A DNA stretch of 64,000 nt from Rhodobacteraceae bacterium Alg231-30 (GCA_900143615.1 FREU01000002.1:724663-788662); one strand, 5' to 3'. Shown: positions 43,901-53,053, counted from the first letter of the stretch. Notes: a model not told the origin generated them from the sequence alone. Translations and numbers: made by a program.

Positions 43901-44388
43901 TCAAGCACCAACCGCGTTGTCAGCGACATGACAATCTCTTCGCCCAATATCGGCGCGCCTAGTTCTATACGGTCTGCTTGCAGTTTCTGGATGTTGATAC
44001 TGACGGGCAACTCAGGCAGTGCAAACGGCGATGTCTCCGCTGTTGTTGCTTTTGGGTCTGTGCCCGGAAGGCGGGACAGTGAAATCAAATCAGCCGAGAG
44101 TTCGTTGACGTTAATGTTGCCGCGCAAAACAGCGAGGCGGTTCCAATTCAGGGTGACCCCTTTAAGCGTGAGCCATAGGCCATCGTCATCTGAAATCAGA
44201 ATTTCATCTATCGTTGCCTCTGAGCTTATCGCGCCGCGCAGCCCGTTGACCTCAACACTGCGCCCAGCGCCAGAGAGCGATGACTCAATAAAATTCGTGA
44301 GCATGCCTTTGTCTTCGTCGGATGCTTCTTCCTGAGCCCAAACAAAGCAAGGCAACACAATCAGAGCTATGGAAATAAACCAGCGCAT
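40969..44388 (-). CDS. tamB: Translocation and assembly module protein TamB
   Basis: 1139 residues, N-terminal membrane anchor/signal (FISIALIVLPCFVWAQ) and a very long AsmA/TamB beta-helical body, ending in the conserved DUF490 domain (SPLQAAQLAGALATLSGQ, GAYINESLYSEVEVDSSGKS, GIGIFYQRDY). It bridges the inner membrane to TamA and works in outer-membrane protein insertion or phospholipid transfer. It shares one base with tamA (TGATG), the usual order. The 164 bases between its stop and the tRNA hold nothing recognisable. Confidence 0.95.
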   Translation of the reverse strand: MRWFISIALIVLPCFVWAQEEASDEDKGMLTNFIESSLSGAGRSVEVNGLRGAISSEATIDEILISDDDGLWLTLKGVTLNWNRLAVLRGNINVNELSADLISLSRLPGTDPKATTAETSPFALPELPVSINIQKLQADRIELGAPILGEEIVMSLTTRLVLEGGIGETLLDATRLEGPAGKFRIDAAFSNETRQLRIDLDAHEDAGGIIVTLTKMPGAPELGLTVLGEGPLDDFTADLRMTSAGQERLAGQVELATNSSDDPEEGATRTIRADISGDMAPIFAPEYQEFFGQSIALKTLAHLYPDGRKSVDTLSLQSAALDLQGTLELSAGGLPTRFDLDLLLAAQDGDPILLPVSGGQTFVQNAELAAMFDADDGDRWTLAGTIDGLKTQDISLGGLDLDGSGIISERGVPRVSAALKLGMTGLQLEDAALSQAVGKDAQMTADLFWEQGQDLEISSYELSTEGMLARGSAYFSGLESDLAVGGRSQFLVADIARFSGLAKRDLGGQLTAQVAGHYATLTGAFNVDLTGTGRDLSVSDPRVDELASGEVVLAIAAERDGGGLTIHNVELRGNGVDVAAQGLLASEDSDLSFSADIAQVERLIESVSGPISITGRGHQTGADWLVDVEGSGPAGVEGQIHAELPDGREGSVKADLIVREVERFLPALPGEARVKAAAEQSGDLWQVALDASGPFQSSATGRGTLDPQGNQNDVQLSGSVPLAALNRMLQPNSIQGMANYDLSLQGAPSLEALSGNVTLAGVRFAVPSARVALEDINGTIGLDNSSAAIAVSSTYSGGGQISVNGSLSLLPPFQANLPVQISNLRHREGKLLETSLNGTVTLSGPLTGGGLISGGIDLGQTDIRISSSALGGGGAIPEIRHVGETSAGFATRSRAGLIVDEDASTSSSRPFNLDLAIRVAERISVRGLGLNADFDGGISLQGNTNNIITSGELDLIRGRMAFLSKNFELDEGRVKLEGDFVPTMRVQATSEQPNATIRLILDGRLDSPEIILESDPELPEDEVLSQLLFGRDLSSISPLQAAQLAGALATLSGQGPAVGGGLASSTGLDDLSLTFDEDGTPGVRAGAYINESLYSEVEVDSSGKSSISLNFDVNDKVKLKGKVDNENESGIGIFYQRDY

Positions 44389-46202
44389 CAGAAAGCGTGC
44401 CCAATACCGATATAAAGCTGAAGCCCGCCATCCGTTTCGCCAGATACTGGCATTGCCAGATCCACACGCAACGGCCCGAACCCAGTATTGTAGCGCACAC
44501 CAAGGCCAGCGCCCGCATGCCAGTTACCTTCTCCAGTGAAGTCCGAAGTCTCGCCCACAAATCCAGCATCATAGAAGGCAACGGTCGAGATTTGGCGGGT
44601 CACCTTAACACGCATTTCCCCAGACAGGCCAACAAAGGAAAGGCCACCGCTCTCGATGCCATTCACCGTGACAAAATTGGACTGATAGGGTTGCCCACGC
44701 ACGGTGTCACCGCCGCCGGAGAAAAACAGTAAGTCGGGGGGCGTCGTGTCGAGAGACGGACCAATGATTGAACCAAGTTGCAGCCGACCTGCCGCCACAA
44801 CATTGTTGTTGGCGCCAATACCTCGATATCCACGTAAATCGCTATATAGGTACAAGCCGTTTTCAGCGTCTGAATATCCAAGATACGGCGATGCATCCAA
44901 AGCCCAATAATACCCACGCGTAGGGTCAAGAATATCATCGCGCTCATCCAATTTTGCACGAATGGGAATGCCGTAAACGGAGAAATCCCTTTCACCGAAA
45001 TTGTCGTCGACTTCCGAGATTTGAAATCCCAACCCCACACTGACTTCGAACCGCTCGGACACATACCGTTTTAAAGCAATCTGAGACGCTACCTGCTTGA
45101 TAAAATAAAGTGGTTCATCCTCTTGTTTGAGTTCAAACCCAAAAGTCAGGTCAGTGTCCGAACGCAGAGTTGCAGGGCGGGTATATAGAACGCCTACGCG
45201 ATAGTCAGTTCCGCCATTTTGCGCCCCGATGTTCTCGATGGAAGCGTCGAACCGCAAGCTTTCTGCACCACCAAACAAGTTCCGGTGCAACCAATACGAC
45301 GACAAGCTGATACCGTCGCGGCTTTCAAACTCAGCGCCAAAACCGATCCGGCGTTTCAAATCATCTACAACGGTTAACTCCATATCAAGACTGTCATCCG
45401 CACCCAGCTCATCTGCTTCACGCAAATCAACGGATCGGAACGTACCTGTCCGACGCAAACGTGTCGCGACTTGCTTTGCAGTTTCCGGATCAAACGTCTG
45501 GCCTGCAGGAAGGTCTGCAATTTTGCGAATACGTTCCTCGCGCACCGCCGATTTACCTTTATAGACCAGCTCACCAAAGGTGGCTTGAGGGCCGGGATCT
45601 AAATCAACATCGACATCCAGCTTTTGATTACGATGATCCGCTGTAATGGATTGTCCGGATACGTTTGCCTTGGCGTGACCAACGTCACGCCACCCCGCCA
45701 CACCGGCGCTTGCCGCACCTTCTATGACAGAAACACGCGCTTCTTTCTCAGGTGCAAAGCCTTCGGGTAATTCAGTGTCGGGCGCCAAAGGGGCCAGATC
45801 TGTTTTACCAAAGTTAAACTTTGGGCCCGTGACAACTGTCATGGAAATGAGCGACACCGATGCGATATTGGCAAAAGGCGAGATTTCAGAAGCCTCTTGG
45901 CCATCAACACTAATTTTGATGGAGGGGCCAAAATACCCTTGCGAATAAAGCACACCAATGAGGCGCCGATAGTCAGATTGAGCCGCTGCAATGATATCTT
46001 GTCCGTCGGTCGTACCATCATTTTTTGCAGCGTAAATTAAGGAAGACGCAAATATCCGTTTGCGCAGATCGTCCTCTGCCCCGGGGGTTACGAGCTGGAT
46101 TTCAAAAGCCGAAACAGACTGCGGAACAAACCATAAGCTCATCAGCGTAAAAAGCAGCTTCGCCACTACCGTTCGATGGGGCAAAAGTGTCCGCAACTTC
46201 AT
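44388..46202 (-). CDS. tamA: Outer-membrane assembly protein TamA
   Basis: Omp85-family barrel protein, 604 residues, with a signal peptide (LLFTLMSLWFVPQSVSA), POTRA domains over about residues 40-260 and a 16-strand barrel after that. Barrel marks: GGDTVRGQPYQ (the L6 VRGY/F-type motif, here VRGQ) near 505-515 and a terminal phenylalanine (GIGHAF). Partner of TamB. Confidence 0.93.
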   Translation of the reverse strand: MKLRTLLPHRTVVAKLLFTLMSLWFVPQSVSAFEIQLVTPGAEDDLRKRIFASSLIYAAKNDGTTDGQDIIAAAQSDYRRLIGVLYSQGYFGPSIKISVDGQEASEISPFANIASVSLISMTVVTGPKFNFGKTDLAPLAPDTELPEGFAPEKEARVSVIEGAASAGVAGWRDVGHAKANVSGQSITADHRNQKLDVDVDLDPGPQATFGELVYKGKSAVREERIRKIADLPAGQTFDPETAKQVATRLRRTGTFRSVDLREADELGADDSLDMELTVVDDLKRRIGFGAEFESRDGISLSSYWLHRNLFGGAESLRFDASIENIGAQNGGTDYRVGVLYTRPATLRSDTDLTFGFELKQEDEPLYFIKQVASQIALKRYVSERFEVSVGLGFQISEVDDNFGERDFSVYGIPIRAKLDERDDILDPTRGYYWALDASPYLGYSDAENGLYLYSDLRGYRGIGANNNVVAAGRLQLGSIIGPSLDTTPPDLLFFSGGGDTVRGQPYQSNFVTVNGIESGGLSFVGLSGEMRVKVTRQISTVAFYDAGFVGETSDFTGEGNWHAGAGLGVRYNTGFGPLRVDLAMPVSGETDGGLQLYIGIGHAF

Positions 46203-46352
46203 GCCAAATAGACCTTTTGGATCATACTAAATACTGCGCGCTCTTCATGGGGCAAAGCCCCACTTTTCCATCAGACTAGCCTAAGGTGTGTCCCCTGACC
46301 ATAGGTCGTCGCAACCATTTTTTGCACCCTTGCAAAAGCACACTTTGCAGCG

Positions 46353-47114
46353 GTGCCGCACAAAGGTATGACAAAGCAACATTTCCTTTCGGGTACGCCA
46401 AACATGCGCCCACGTGCATCTTTTTTAGTCTATGTACGAAGCCTGTGCTTCTACGGAGCCTCGGCTTTGACTGCGCTTCCTTTTCTATTGTTGTGGCCCG
46501 CAGTTTGGCTACCTGGAAACACTCTGGCTCGAATTTTAGATTGTTACCTTCGCCTGCAATTGCTGATTTTAAAGTACACCGCGGGCATCACTTATCAACT
46601 GGAAGGACGTGAGAACCTTCCGCGCGGCGCGTTCTTGATTGCTTCGCAACACGAATCTTCCTGGGAAACCATCTACTTCAATATTCTGCTGGACCGTCCG
46701 GCGATGTTCGCGAAGAAAGAGATCTTCTCCTACCCGCTGGTAGGGCCGCTCACGCGAAAAATGGGCCATATACCGGTTGATAAAAACGGCTCTGGGGACG
46801 CCATGAGAGACGGGTTTCGCCAAGGTCAGGCAATAATAAAACAAGGGCGCAAACTGCTCATATTTCCCAGCGGCACCAGACGAATATCCGAAGCGGCAAA
46901 TCTTCAAGCTGGCGTCGGCGTGATCTACCAACTATGCCGCGTTCCTGTGGTGCCCGTCTTGTTGAACTCGGGAAAATGCTGGCCTTACGGCTCGTTGCTC
47001 AAGTATCCCGGCACTATTCATGTACGCATCTTACCGCCATTGCCGGCCAATCTTGAACGTGGTGAATTCATGAGGTTGCTGAGTAGCGAACTGTCGCAAC
47101 CTGCCGTTAAATAA
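46353..47114 (+). CDS. plsC: 1-acyl-sn-glycerol-3-phosphate acyltransferase (PlsC family)
   Basis: Membrane acyltransferase that makes phosphatidic acid from lysophosphatidic acid, 253 residues from a GTG at 46353; ATGs at 46368 or 46404 are possible starts and none has a clear ribosome site. Motif I is HESSWE, H-X4-E in place of the textbook H-X4-D; motif III reads FPSGTRR instead of FPEGTR. An N-terminal membrane segment (ALTALPFLLLWPAVWLP) precedes them. Divergent from tamA; motB follows on the same strand after 83 bases. Confidence 0.85.
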   Translation: MPHKGMTKQHFLSGTPNMRPRASFLVYVRSLCFYGASALTALPFLLLWPAVWLPGNTLARILDCYLRLQLLILKYTAGITYQLEGRENLPRGAFLIASQHESSWETIYFNILLDRPAMFAKKEIFSYPLVGPLTRKMGHIPVDKNGSGDAMRDGFRQGQAIIKQGRKLLIFPSGTRRISEAANLQAGVGVIYQLCRVPVVPVLLNSGKCWPYGSLLKYPGTIHVRILPPLPANLERGEFMRLLSSELSQPAVK

Positions 47115-47134
47115 GTTTCATAAAATTCAATACA

Positions 47135-47149
47135 TTAAGGCCCAAGTAA
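47135..47149. promoter_or_regulatory. CtrA-like box upstream of motB
   Basis: TTAA, 7 bases (GGCCCAA), GTAA followed by C: one mismatch to TTAA-N7-TTAAC. It lies 49-63 bases upstream of the motB start, separating motB from the unrelated plsC gene. Confidence 0.45.
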
Positions 47150-47197
47150 CGCCTAGATTGTAGTCCTGTTTGAAGTGAGAGAAACAGGTGGTGAACC

Positions 47198-48016
47198 ATG
47201 GTGATGTCAATCAACGATGCGCCAGTCGTCATCAGACGGAAAAAAGTGAAGGTTAAGGGCAACGCACCGCATCATGGTGGTGCATGGAAAGTTGCTTATG
47301 CCGACTTTGTAACGGCCATGATGGCCTTTTTCCTAATGATGTGGCTGCTAAATTCGACAACTGAGCAACAGCGTCAGGGGATTGCCGACTATTTTAGCCC
47401 GACAATTGCATTGAATAGAATGTCAGGCGGCGGTGACGGATTAATGGGTGGCTCAAGCCTCCACAGTGAAGAGGTATTGGCAAAACTTGGCGAAGGGGGT
47501 TTGCCGACAGATCTCACTGGGGTTGGTTTGCCCAATGATAAAGAACAGGCTCGGCTGTCGGAAATCCAAGACATGCTGGTCGGCGGCGGTGGCGAAAGCT
47601 TTTTAGATGACAATCTGCGCAAGCATGTCGTGACAAAACTAACCGACCGCGGATTGGTCATTGAGTTATTTGCGTCAGAACAGACGCCCCTATTTGTAGA
47701 GGGCAAGGACGCACCGTATCGAATCATGGCGGATCTTGTTCGCGCAGTGACGCGAGCGGCAAACTTGGTCACAAACCAAATTTCAGTCGAAGCGCATTTA
47801 CGTTCGGAACTATCCGTCGTTCGTGACCCCATTGGGTGGACTTTGTCCTCGGACCGCGCAAATACGACGCGCCGCATGTTGGAAACACAGGGAATCGAGC
47901 CCACTCGGATTGTGCGGGTCACTGGTCATTCAGATAGGGACAAGGTTTCCGCCAACCCGCGGGATATGCGCAATAATCGGATCGAAGTGATCCTTTTACG
48001 AAGTGATCGCCGCTAA
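47198..48016 (+). CDS. motB: Flagellar stator protein MotB
   Basis: 272 residues. A short cytoplasmic tail, then the single membrane helix YADFVTAMMAFFLMMWLL with the ion-binding aspartate at about residue 36, a plug region and the OmpA-type peptidoglycan-binding domain (about 140-270; NLVTNQISVEAH, VTGHSDRDKV, NRIEVILL). The helix sequence is of the proton-type (YADFVTAMMAFF), which matters because a sodium pump is encoded nearby. motA is 13 kb away. Confidence 0.95.
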   Translation: MVMSINDAPVVIRRKKVKVKGNAPHHGGAWKVAYADFVTAMMAFFLMMWLLNSTTEQQRQGIADYFSPTIALNRMSGGGDGLMGGSSLHSEEVLAKLGEGGLPTDLTGVGLPNDKEQARLSEIQDMLVGGGGESFLDDNLRKHVVTKLTDRGLVIELFASEQTPLFVEGKDAPYRIMADLVRAVTRAANLVTNQISVEAHLRSELSVVRDPIGWTLSSDRANTTRRMLETQGIEPTRIVRVTGHSDRDKVSANPRDMRNNRIEVILLRSDRR

Positions 48017-48059
48017 AACGACGGCAAGTCGCTGCTCTAATTGGGAAAGATTTTATTCG

Positions 48060-48074
48060 TTAGTCCGCTGTTAA
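48060..48074. promoter_or_regulatory. CtrA-like box upstream of flgE
   Basis: TTAG, 7 bases (TCCGCTG), TTAA: a single mismatch to TTAA-N7-TTAA, 56-70 bases upstream of the flgE start, in the 113-base gap after motB. One of the two best matches in the window. Confidence 0.5.
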
Positions 48075-48129
48075 GCTGCTCCACCGTATCCGTTTAAGTG
48101 AAACAGTTGATACAGCAGAAAGGCGTACC

Positions 48130-49437
48130 ATGACTCTTTCATCCTCGCTGAACGCGGGCGTCGCAGGGCTAACCGCCAATGCTACCCGCCTCGCCGCAAT
48201 CTCGGACAATATCGCGAACTCTGGCACAATCGGCTATCGCCGGGTGCAATCGGATTTCCACTCGATGGTGACGAGCTCGTCAGGTGGCGGATATTCCGCT
48301 GGCGGCGTGATGGCCACGACACAACGCCTGATCACCGAACAAGGACCGTTGATCCCAACGTCAAACTCGACTGACCTTGCTGTCGGTGGTGGTGGGTTCT
48401 TCCCAGTTTCCTCCATGACCGAAGTTTACGGCGGCGCAACAACGCCTCAGATGATGCTGGCATCAACTGGCTCTTTCCGCCCCAATGCTGATGGCTATCT
48501 GGTGTCCCCAGCAGGTCACGTTTTGATGGGCTGGCCCGCCAATGCCGACGGCACTATTCCGAATTACTCACGGGATTCCAACACAGACCTTAAACCCGTT
48601 CAGCTAGACTTCAATAAAATGTCCGGCTCTCCAACGACGCTCATCACACTTGGCGCAAACCTACCTGCAACATCTGCGGTCGCCGGAGCGCCAGGGGATC
48701 CCGAATTCCTTTCAGTGGAATACTTCGGGAATTTGGGAAGCAGTGAATCGCTCGACATTGAATTCACGCCCACAGGTGTGAATGACAATGAATGGACCAT
48801 GTCTATTTCGGATTCCGCCTCTGCCGTGAACCCGATTGCCGAATTCACACTGACGTTCTTGGATGACCGAACCGACGGCGGAAGCCTTGAATCGGTCACG
48901 TTTCTGAGCAGCCCGACAACCCCTCCTGCAACATATGACCCTCTAACCGGGAAAATTATGATGGAAGTCGATGGCGGGCCTATGGAGTTAGACATCGGGA
49001 TGCCGGGAGCGGGATCAAGTTTGACACAGCTGTCTGACACATTTGCTCCACAGCAGATTACCAAAGATGGCGCCGCTGTTGGCAGCATGGTCGGGGTCGA
49101 AGTTGACGCAAATGGTTTTGTACATGCGTACTATGACAACGGCACGTCACGGAAAATCTATCAGGTACCGCTCGTCGATATGCCAAACCCAAACGGGATG
49201 ATCGCGATGGATGGCCAAGTTTACATGCCATCCAATGAAAGCGGCTCGTTCTTCTTGTGGGATGCGGGCACTGGACCAACCGGAGAGTTGGTGGGCTATG
49301 CCCTGCAGGAATCGGCAACCGATGTTGCAACTGAGTTGACCGATCTTATCCAAACCCAACGCGCCTATAGCTCAAGCGCCAAAGTCATTCAGACCGTGGA
49401 CGAGATGCTTCAGGAAACCACCAATATCAAGCGTTGA
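48130..49437 (+). CDS. flgE: Flagellar hook protein FlgE
   Basis: Hook subunit, 435 residues. N-terminal axial motif (NIANSGTIGYRRVQSDF at about 28-44), central LAVGGGGFFPVS and C-terminal ELTDLIQTQRAYSSSAKVIQTVDEML are FlgE/FlgG-family blocks; the middle is the variable hook surface domain. First gene of flgE-flgK-flgL-flgI. A CtrA-like box lies upstream. Confidence 0.95.
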   Translation: MTLSSSLNAGVAGLTANATRLAAISDNIANSGTIGYRRVQSDFHSMVTSSSGGGYSAGGVMATTQRLITEQGPLIPTSNSTDLAVGGGGFFPVSSMTEVYGGATTPQMMLASTGSFRPNADGYLVSPAGHVLMGWPANADGTIPNYSRDSNTDLKPVQLDFNKMSGSPTTLITLGANLPATSAVAGAPGDPEFLSVEYFGNLGSSESLDIEFTPTGVNDNEWTMSISDSASAVNPIAEFTLTFLDDRTDGGSLESVTFLSSPTTPPATYDPLTGKIMMEVDGGPMELDIGMPGAGSSLTQLSDTFAPQQITKDGAAVGSMVGVEVDANGFVHAYYDNGTSRKIYQVPLVDMPNPNGMIAMDGQVYMPSNESGSFFLWDAGTGPTGELVGYALQESATDVATELTDLIQTQRAYSSSAKVIQTVDEMLQETTNIKR

Positions 49438-49475
49438 TAAAACGCGTCGCGGCCTTCAGCCGGAAAGGATAAAAC

Positions 49476-50930
49476 ATGAGCCTTACAGGTGCTATGTCCA
49501 ACGCTATGGGCGGCCTGAATGCCGCGGCGCGCTCAGCACAGGTGGTGTCAACCAACCTCGCAAATGCCATGACAACGGGTTATGCCCGTCGCAGTCTGGC
49601 ATTGTCGGGCACCAGTCAATACTCGCACGGCGGTGTGCGGGTGGATGGCATTGTGCGACACGTCAATCCAGTCCTATTGTCCGAGGCCCGTTTGGCAGAT
49701 GCCGAGTTGGGTAACGCCATGGTAAAAAACGGCTTTTACACGCGACTAGAATCCGTTCTGGGGACACCCGACCAAACAACAAGCCTCACTGGGTTAATGG
49801 CAAGTTTCGAGGCAAGTCTCGTTGCAGCAGCGGGATCGCCCAACAGCACAACGCATCTCAGCTCAATTGCCAACGATGCCTCCCAGTTTGTCAAAGCTCT
49901 AAACGATGCATCAAGCAGCATACAAAGCATGCGCTCGGAAGCTGATCGAAATATCGCGACCATGGTTGATCGCATGAACGAACTACTTCAGCAGACCGAA
50001 GACTTGAATGCCAAGATTGCGTCAGCTCAAAGTCAGGGGCTGGACACCTCGTCATTGCTGGATGCTCGTCAAGCCGCTGTGGATGAAATTTCAGCGTTGG
50101 TTCCGGTGCGTACAGTCGATCGTCCTAATGGCGGGATCGCACTCTATTCGACCAGCGGCGCTTTGCTGCTGGATGGCAAGGCCGCCGAAATCGAGTTCTC
50201 GCAGACCTCTACGATTACACCCTATATGACTCAGGACAACGGGCAGCTTTCCGGTCTTACGATCAACGGCATTCCGGTTCGCACGGATTCATCAAATGGT
50301 GCGTTGAGTGGTGGTGCTCTGGGTGCTCAGTTCGCGATCCGAGATGAACAGGCTATCGAGGCACAAGCACAGCTCGACGAAGTGGCGCGAGACTTCATTT
50401 TGCGCTTTCAAGGCGATGCGGTTGACCCAACATTGGGCGCCGGTGATGCAGGCCTGTTCACGGACGGGGGCGGGTTCTTTATTGACGGCGACGAAGTTGG
50501 TTTGGCCGGACGGATCGCGCTGAACGAGCTGGTTGACCCAAATGGTGCCAATGAAGTTTGGCGCATTCGCGACGGACTGGGAGCCACAGCGCCCGGTGAA
50601 GAAGGCGATGCTAGCCTATTGAATGGTTTAGTAGACGCACTGCGTGAGCCGATCGTCAATTCATCCGGAATACTTGGGACCTCTGCAATGTCTGCATCCG
50701 AGTTGACCAGCCAGTTTATGTCAAACATGAGCACCCAGCGCGTGCGAAGTGACGAGGCTCTAAGCTTTGCCGCCACACAGCAGGCAAATCTCGCCGAAAT
50801 GTTGGCGGCGGACGGAGTAGACAGTGATTATGAAATGCAGCAGCTTTTGCTTGTGGAGCAAGCCTATGCTGCCAACGCCCGCGTGATTTCCGCGGTTGAT
50901 GAAATGATGCAAACTTTGCTGAGGATCTAA
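49476..50930 (+). CDS. flgK: Hook-filament junction protein FlgK
   Basis: Hook-associated protein 1, 484 residues. Typical blocks: VVSTNLANAMTTGYARR near the start, the LNAKIASAQSQGLDTSSLLDARQAAVDEIS region near 170-200 (read in parts) and the C-terminal LLLVEQAYAANARVISAVDEMMQTL. AAAGGA lies upstream of the ATG. flgL begins 3 bases after its stop. Confidence 0.95.
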   Translation: MSLTGAMSNAMGGLNAAARSAQVVSTNLANAMTTGYARRSLALSGTSQYSHGGVRVDGIVRHVNPVLLSEARLADAELGNAMVKNGFYTRLESVLGTPDQTTSLTGLMASFEASLVAAAGSPNSTTHLSSIANDASQFVKALNDASSSIQSMRSEADRNIATMVDRMNELLQQTEDLNAKIASAQSQGLDTSSLLDARQAAVDEISALVPVRTVDRPNGGIALYSTSGALLLDGKAAEIEFSQTSTITPYMTQDNGQLSGLTINGIPVRTDSSNGALSGGALGAQFAIRDEQAIEAQAQLDEVARDFILRFQGDAVDPTLGAGDAGLFTDGGGFFIDGDEVGLAGRIALNELVDPNGANEVWRIRDGLGATAPGEEGDASLLNGLVDALREPIVNSSGILGTSAMSASELTSQFMSNMSTQRVRSDEALSFAATQQANLAEMLAADGVDSDYEMQQLLLVEQAYAANARVISAVDEMMQTLLRI

Positions 50931-50933
50931 GTC

Positions 50934-51944
50934 ATGACCACAACGCACTTTGGCGATTTGGCTCAACACATGATGTTGTCGCGTCAGACAAACAACGTCA
51001 AAACCAATTTGAACCGACTGGCCCTAGAACTGGCAACAGGCACAACCTCGGATGTATCCAAAGCCGTGCGCGGAGACTTTACGCTTCTCTCGGACGTGGA
51101 GCGGCAGTTGACCGTGCTGAAGAGTTACGAGGCTGCAAATGCCAAGGCCTCGCTTATTACCGAAACTGCTCAGTACTCTCTGGAAATGATTCAAAGCATT
51201 ACCGAGGATTTGTCCAACTCGATCTTAGGACTCTCTTCTGGGTCACTCGATGCTCCCTTGGACAACGTCATCTACCAATCTCAGGAAGCATTTGAAGCAA
51301 TCGTCGGATTCTTGAATACACGGGTAGCTGGAAGTTCAGTTTTTGCTGGGGCTGACACAGGAAGCGGTGCTCTTGCAAGCGCAAGCGATATGATGGCCGA
51401 ACTGTCCGCTGCCGTAGCCGGCGCGGCGACTCCAGCGGATGTCGCCGCAATTGTTGACGATTGGTTTATGTCTCCAGGCGGTGGCTTTGAAACGAACGGC
51501 TATTCGGGTTCCGCGAACGACATGGCAGATTTCCAACTTTCCGAAACCGAAAAGGCCAGCTTTGGAACACGTGCAGATGACATGGTTCTGCGCCAAATCA
51601 TGCGAGACGTCGCGATCGCAGCTCTGGCAGATGATCCGGGATTGGGGTTCGATTCCGATCAGAAAGCTGAACTCGTGCAGCTAGGAGGCGAGTCTCTGTT
51701 TGTTAATCAGCAGGATTTGACGTCCCTTCGTGCCGAAGTTGGTTTTGTTGAACAGCGCATCGAAGATATCGGCACACGAAATGCCGCACGCACTACCAGC
51801 CTGAGCATAACATTGAATGATCTCATTTCAGTCGACCCTGTCGATATTGCTGGAGAACTGACTCAGGCCGAAACGCAGTTAGAAATGATCTATGCAGTTA
51901 CGGCGCGACTTTCGAGCCTGTCGCTCATGAATTATATGAGGTAA
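50934..51944 (+). CDS. flgL: Hook-filament junction protein FlgL
   Basis: Hook-associated protein 3, 336 residues, flagellin-like at both ends (QTNNVKTNLNRLALELATG at the N-terminus; LTQAETQLEMIYAVTARLSSLSLMNYMR region at the C-terminus). It sits between FlgK and the flagellin filament. No fliD cap gene is visible, as expected for this lineage. Confidence 0.93.
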   Translation: MTTTHFGDLAQHMMLSRQTNNVKTNLNRLALELATGTTSDVSKAVRGDFTLLSDVERQLTVLKSYEAANAKASLITETAQYSLEMIQSITEDLSNSILGLSSGSLDAPLDNVIYQSQEAFEAIVGFLNTRVAGSSVFAGADTGSGALASASDMMAELSAAVAGAATPADVAAIVDDWFMSPGGGFETNGYSGSANDMADFQLSETEKASFGTRADDMVLRQIMRDVAIAALADDPGLGFDSDQKAELVQLGGESLFVNQQDLTSLRAEVGFVEQRIEDIGTRNAARTTSLSITLNDLISVDPVDIAGELTQAETQLEMIYAVTARLSSLSLMNYMR

Positions 51945-51952
51945 TTGATCTC

Positions 51953-53053
51953 GTGACCCTACTCCGCGCACTTTGTGTTTTGCTTTTGTTGCCTGCACTG
52001 GCAACGGCCAGCCCCATTCGGATCAAGGATCTGGTTGAATTTGACGGTGTGCGCGGAAATGATCTTGTCGGATACGGACTCGTTGTGGGGTTAAATGGGT
52101 CGGGCGATGGGTTACGGAACGCACCTTTCACCGAAGAAATCATGTCCAACATTCTGGAGCGACTTGGCGTAAATGTTGTCGGTGAACAAATGCGGCCTAA
52201 AAACGTGGCGGCCGTGTTTGTGACAGCGACTTTGCCGCCCTTCGCCCGCGCTGGTGGCCAGATCGACATAACTGTTTCCGCCATAGGGGATGCTAAAAGC
52301 CTGCTTGGCGGAACATTGGTTATGACACCGCTTAACGCGGCTGATGGCGACATATACGCCGTCGCACAAGGGACTGTAATTGCCGGAGGTGCCTCGGCCG
52401 AGGGACAAGCAGGTAGCGTCACACAGGGTGTTCCAACCTCCGGAATGATCCCTGCGGGGGCGCGGGTCGAACGGGAAATAGATTTTGACTTTTCCTCGCT
52501 TACCAGCATGCGCCTCGCGCTGCGAGAACCGGACTTCACCACTGCTGGACGGATTGAGCAGGCGATCAACAATAATTTCGGCCGCCGTGTGGCTTTGATG
52601 ACGGACCCAGGCACAGTAGAGCTCGACATCGCCGGAACAGGACAAATTTCGCCCGCCCACGCCCTGGGTCAGATCGAAAACATTTTGGTCGAACCGGAAC
52701 GCAAGGCGCGTGTCGTCGTTGATCAAAGGTCAGGCACCATTGTGATGGGGGATGAAGTGCGCATTTCCCGAGTTGCTGTGTCGCAAGGCAACCTGACACT
52801 TCGCATTCAGGAAACTCCGATTGCGGTGCAGCCAAATCCGTTTGCACGGGGCGAAACAGTCATCGTGCCACGCACCGACGCGGAAATTATCGAAGAAGAT
52901 GGCATTGGCTTGGCAGAAGTTCCGGAGACCACTTCGCTTAGTGACGTGATAGCGGGCTTGAACGCTCTTGGCGTATCACCACGCGACATGATCGACATCT
53001 TAAAAAGCATCAAGGCCGCTGGGGCGCTACATGCGGAATTTGTCGTCCGCTAA
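51953..53053 (+). CDS. flgI: Flagellar P-ring protein FlgI
   Basis: Periplasmic ring subunit, 366 residues, with signal peptide (LLRALCVLLLLPALATA-SP). Diagnostic blocks: LVGYGLVVGLNGSGDG at about 42-57, VTATLPPFARAGGQIDITVS near 100-118 and RARVVVDQRSGTIVMGDEVRIS-type region near 252-273. GTG start with GAGG upstream, 8 bases after flgL. Its chaperone FlgA is encoded at 24858-25277. Confidence 0.96.
   Translation: MTLLRALCVLLLLPALATASPIRIKDLVEFDGVRGNDLVGYGLVVGLNGSGDGLRNAPFTEEIMSNILERLGVNVVGEQMRPKNVAAVFVTATLPPFARAGGQIDITVSAIGDAKSLLGGTLVMTPLNAADGDIYAVAQGTVIAGGASAEGQAGSVTQGVPTSGMIPAGARVEREIDFDFSSLTSMRLALREPDFTTAGRIEQAINNNFGRRVALMTDPGTVELDIAGTGQISPAHALGQIENILVEPERKARVVVDQRSGTIVMGDEVRISRVAVSQGNLTLRIQETPIAVQPNPFARGETVIVPRTDAEIIEEDGIGLAEVPETTSLSDVIAGLNALGVSPRDMIDILKSIKAAGALHAEFVVR

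Noticed and set aside
47389..47922. 177-residue open frame antisense to motB
   Set aside because: Shadow of the motB reading frame, Ser/Arg/Pro rich without domain features.
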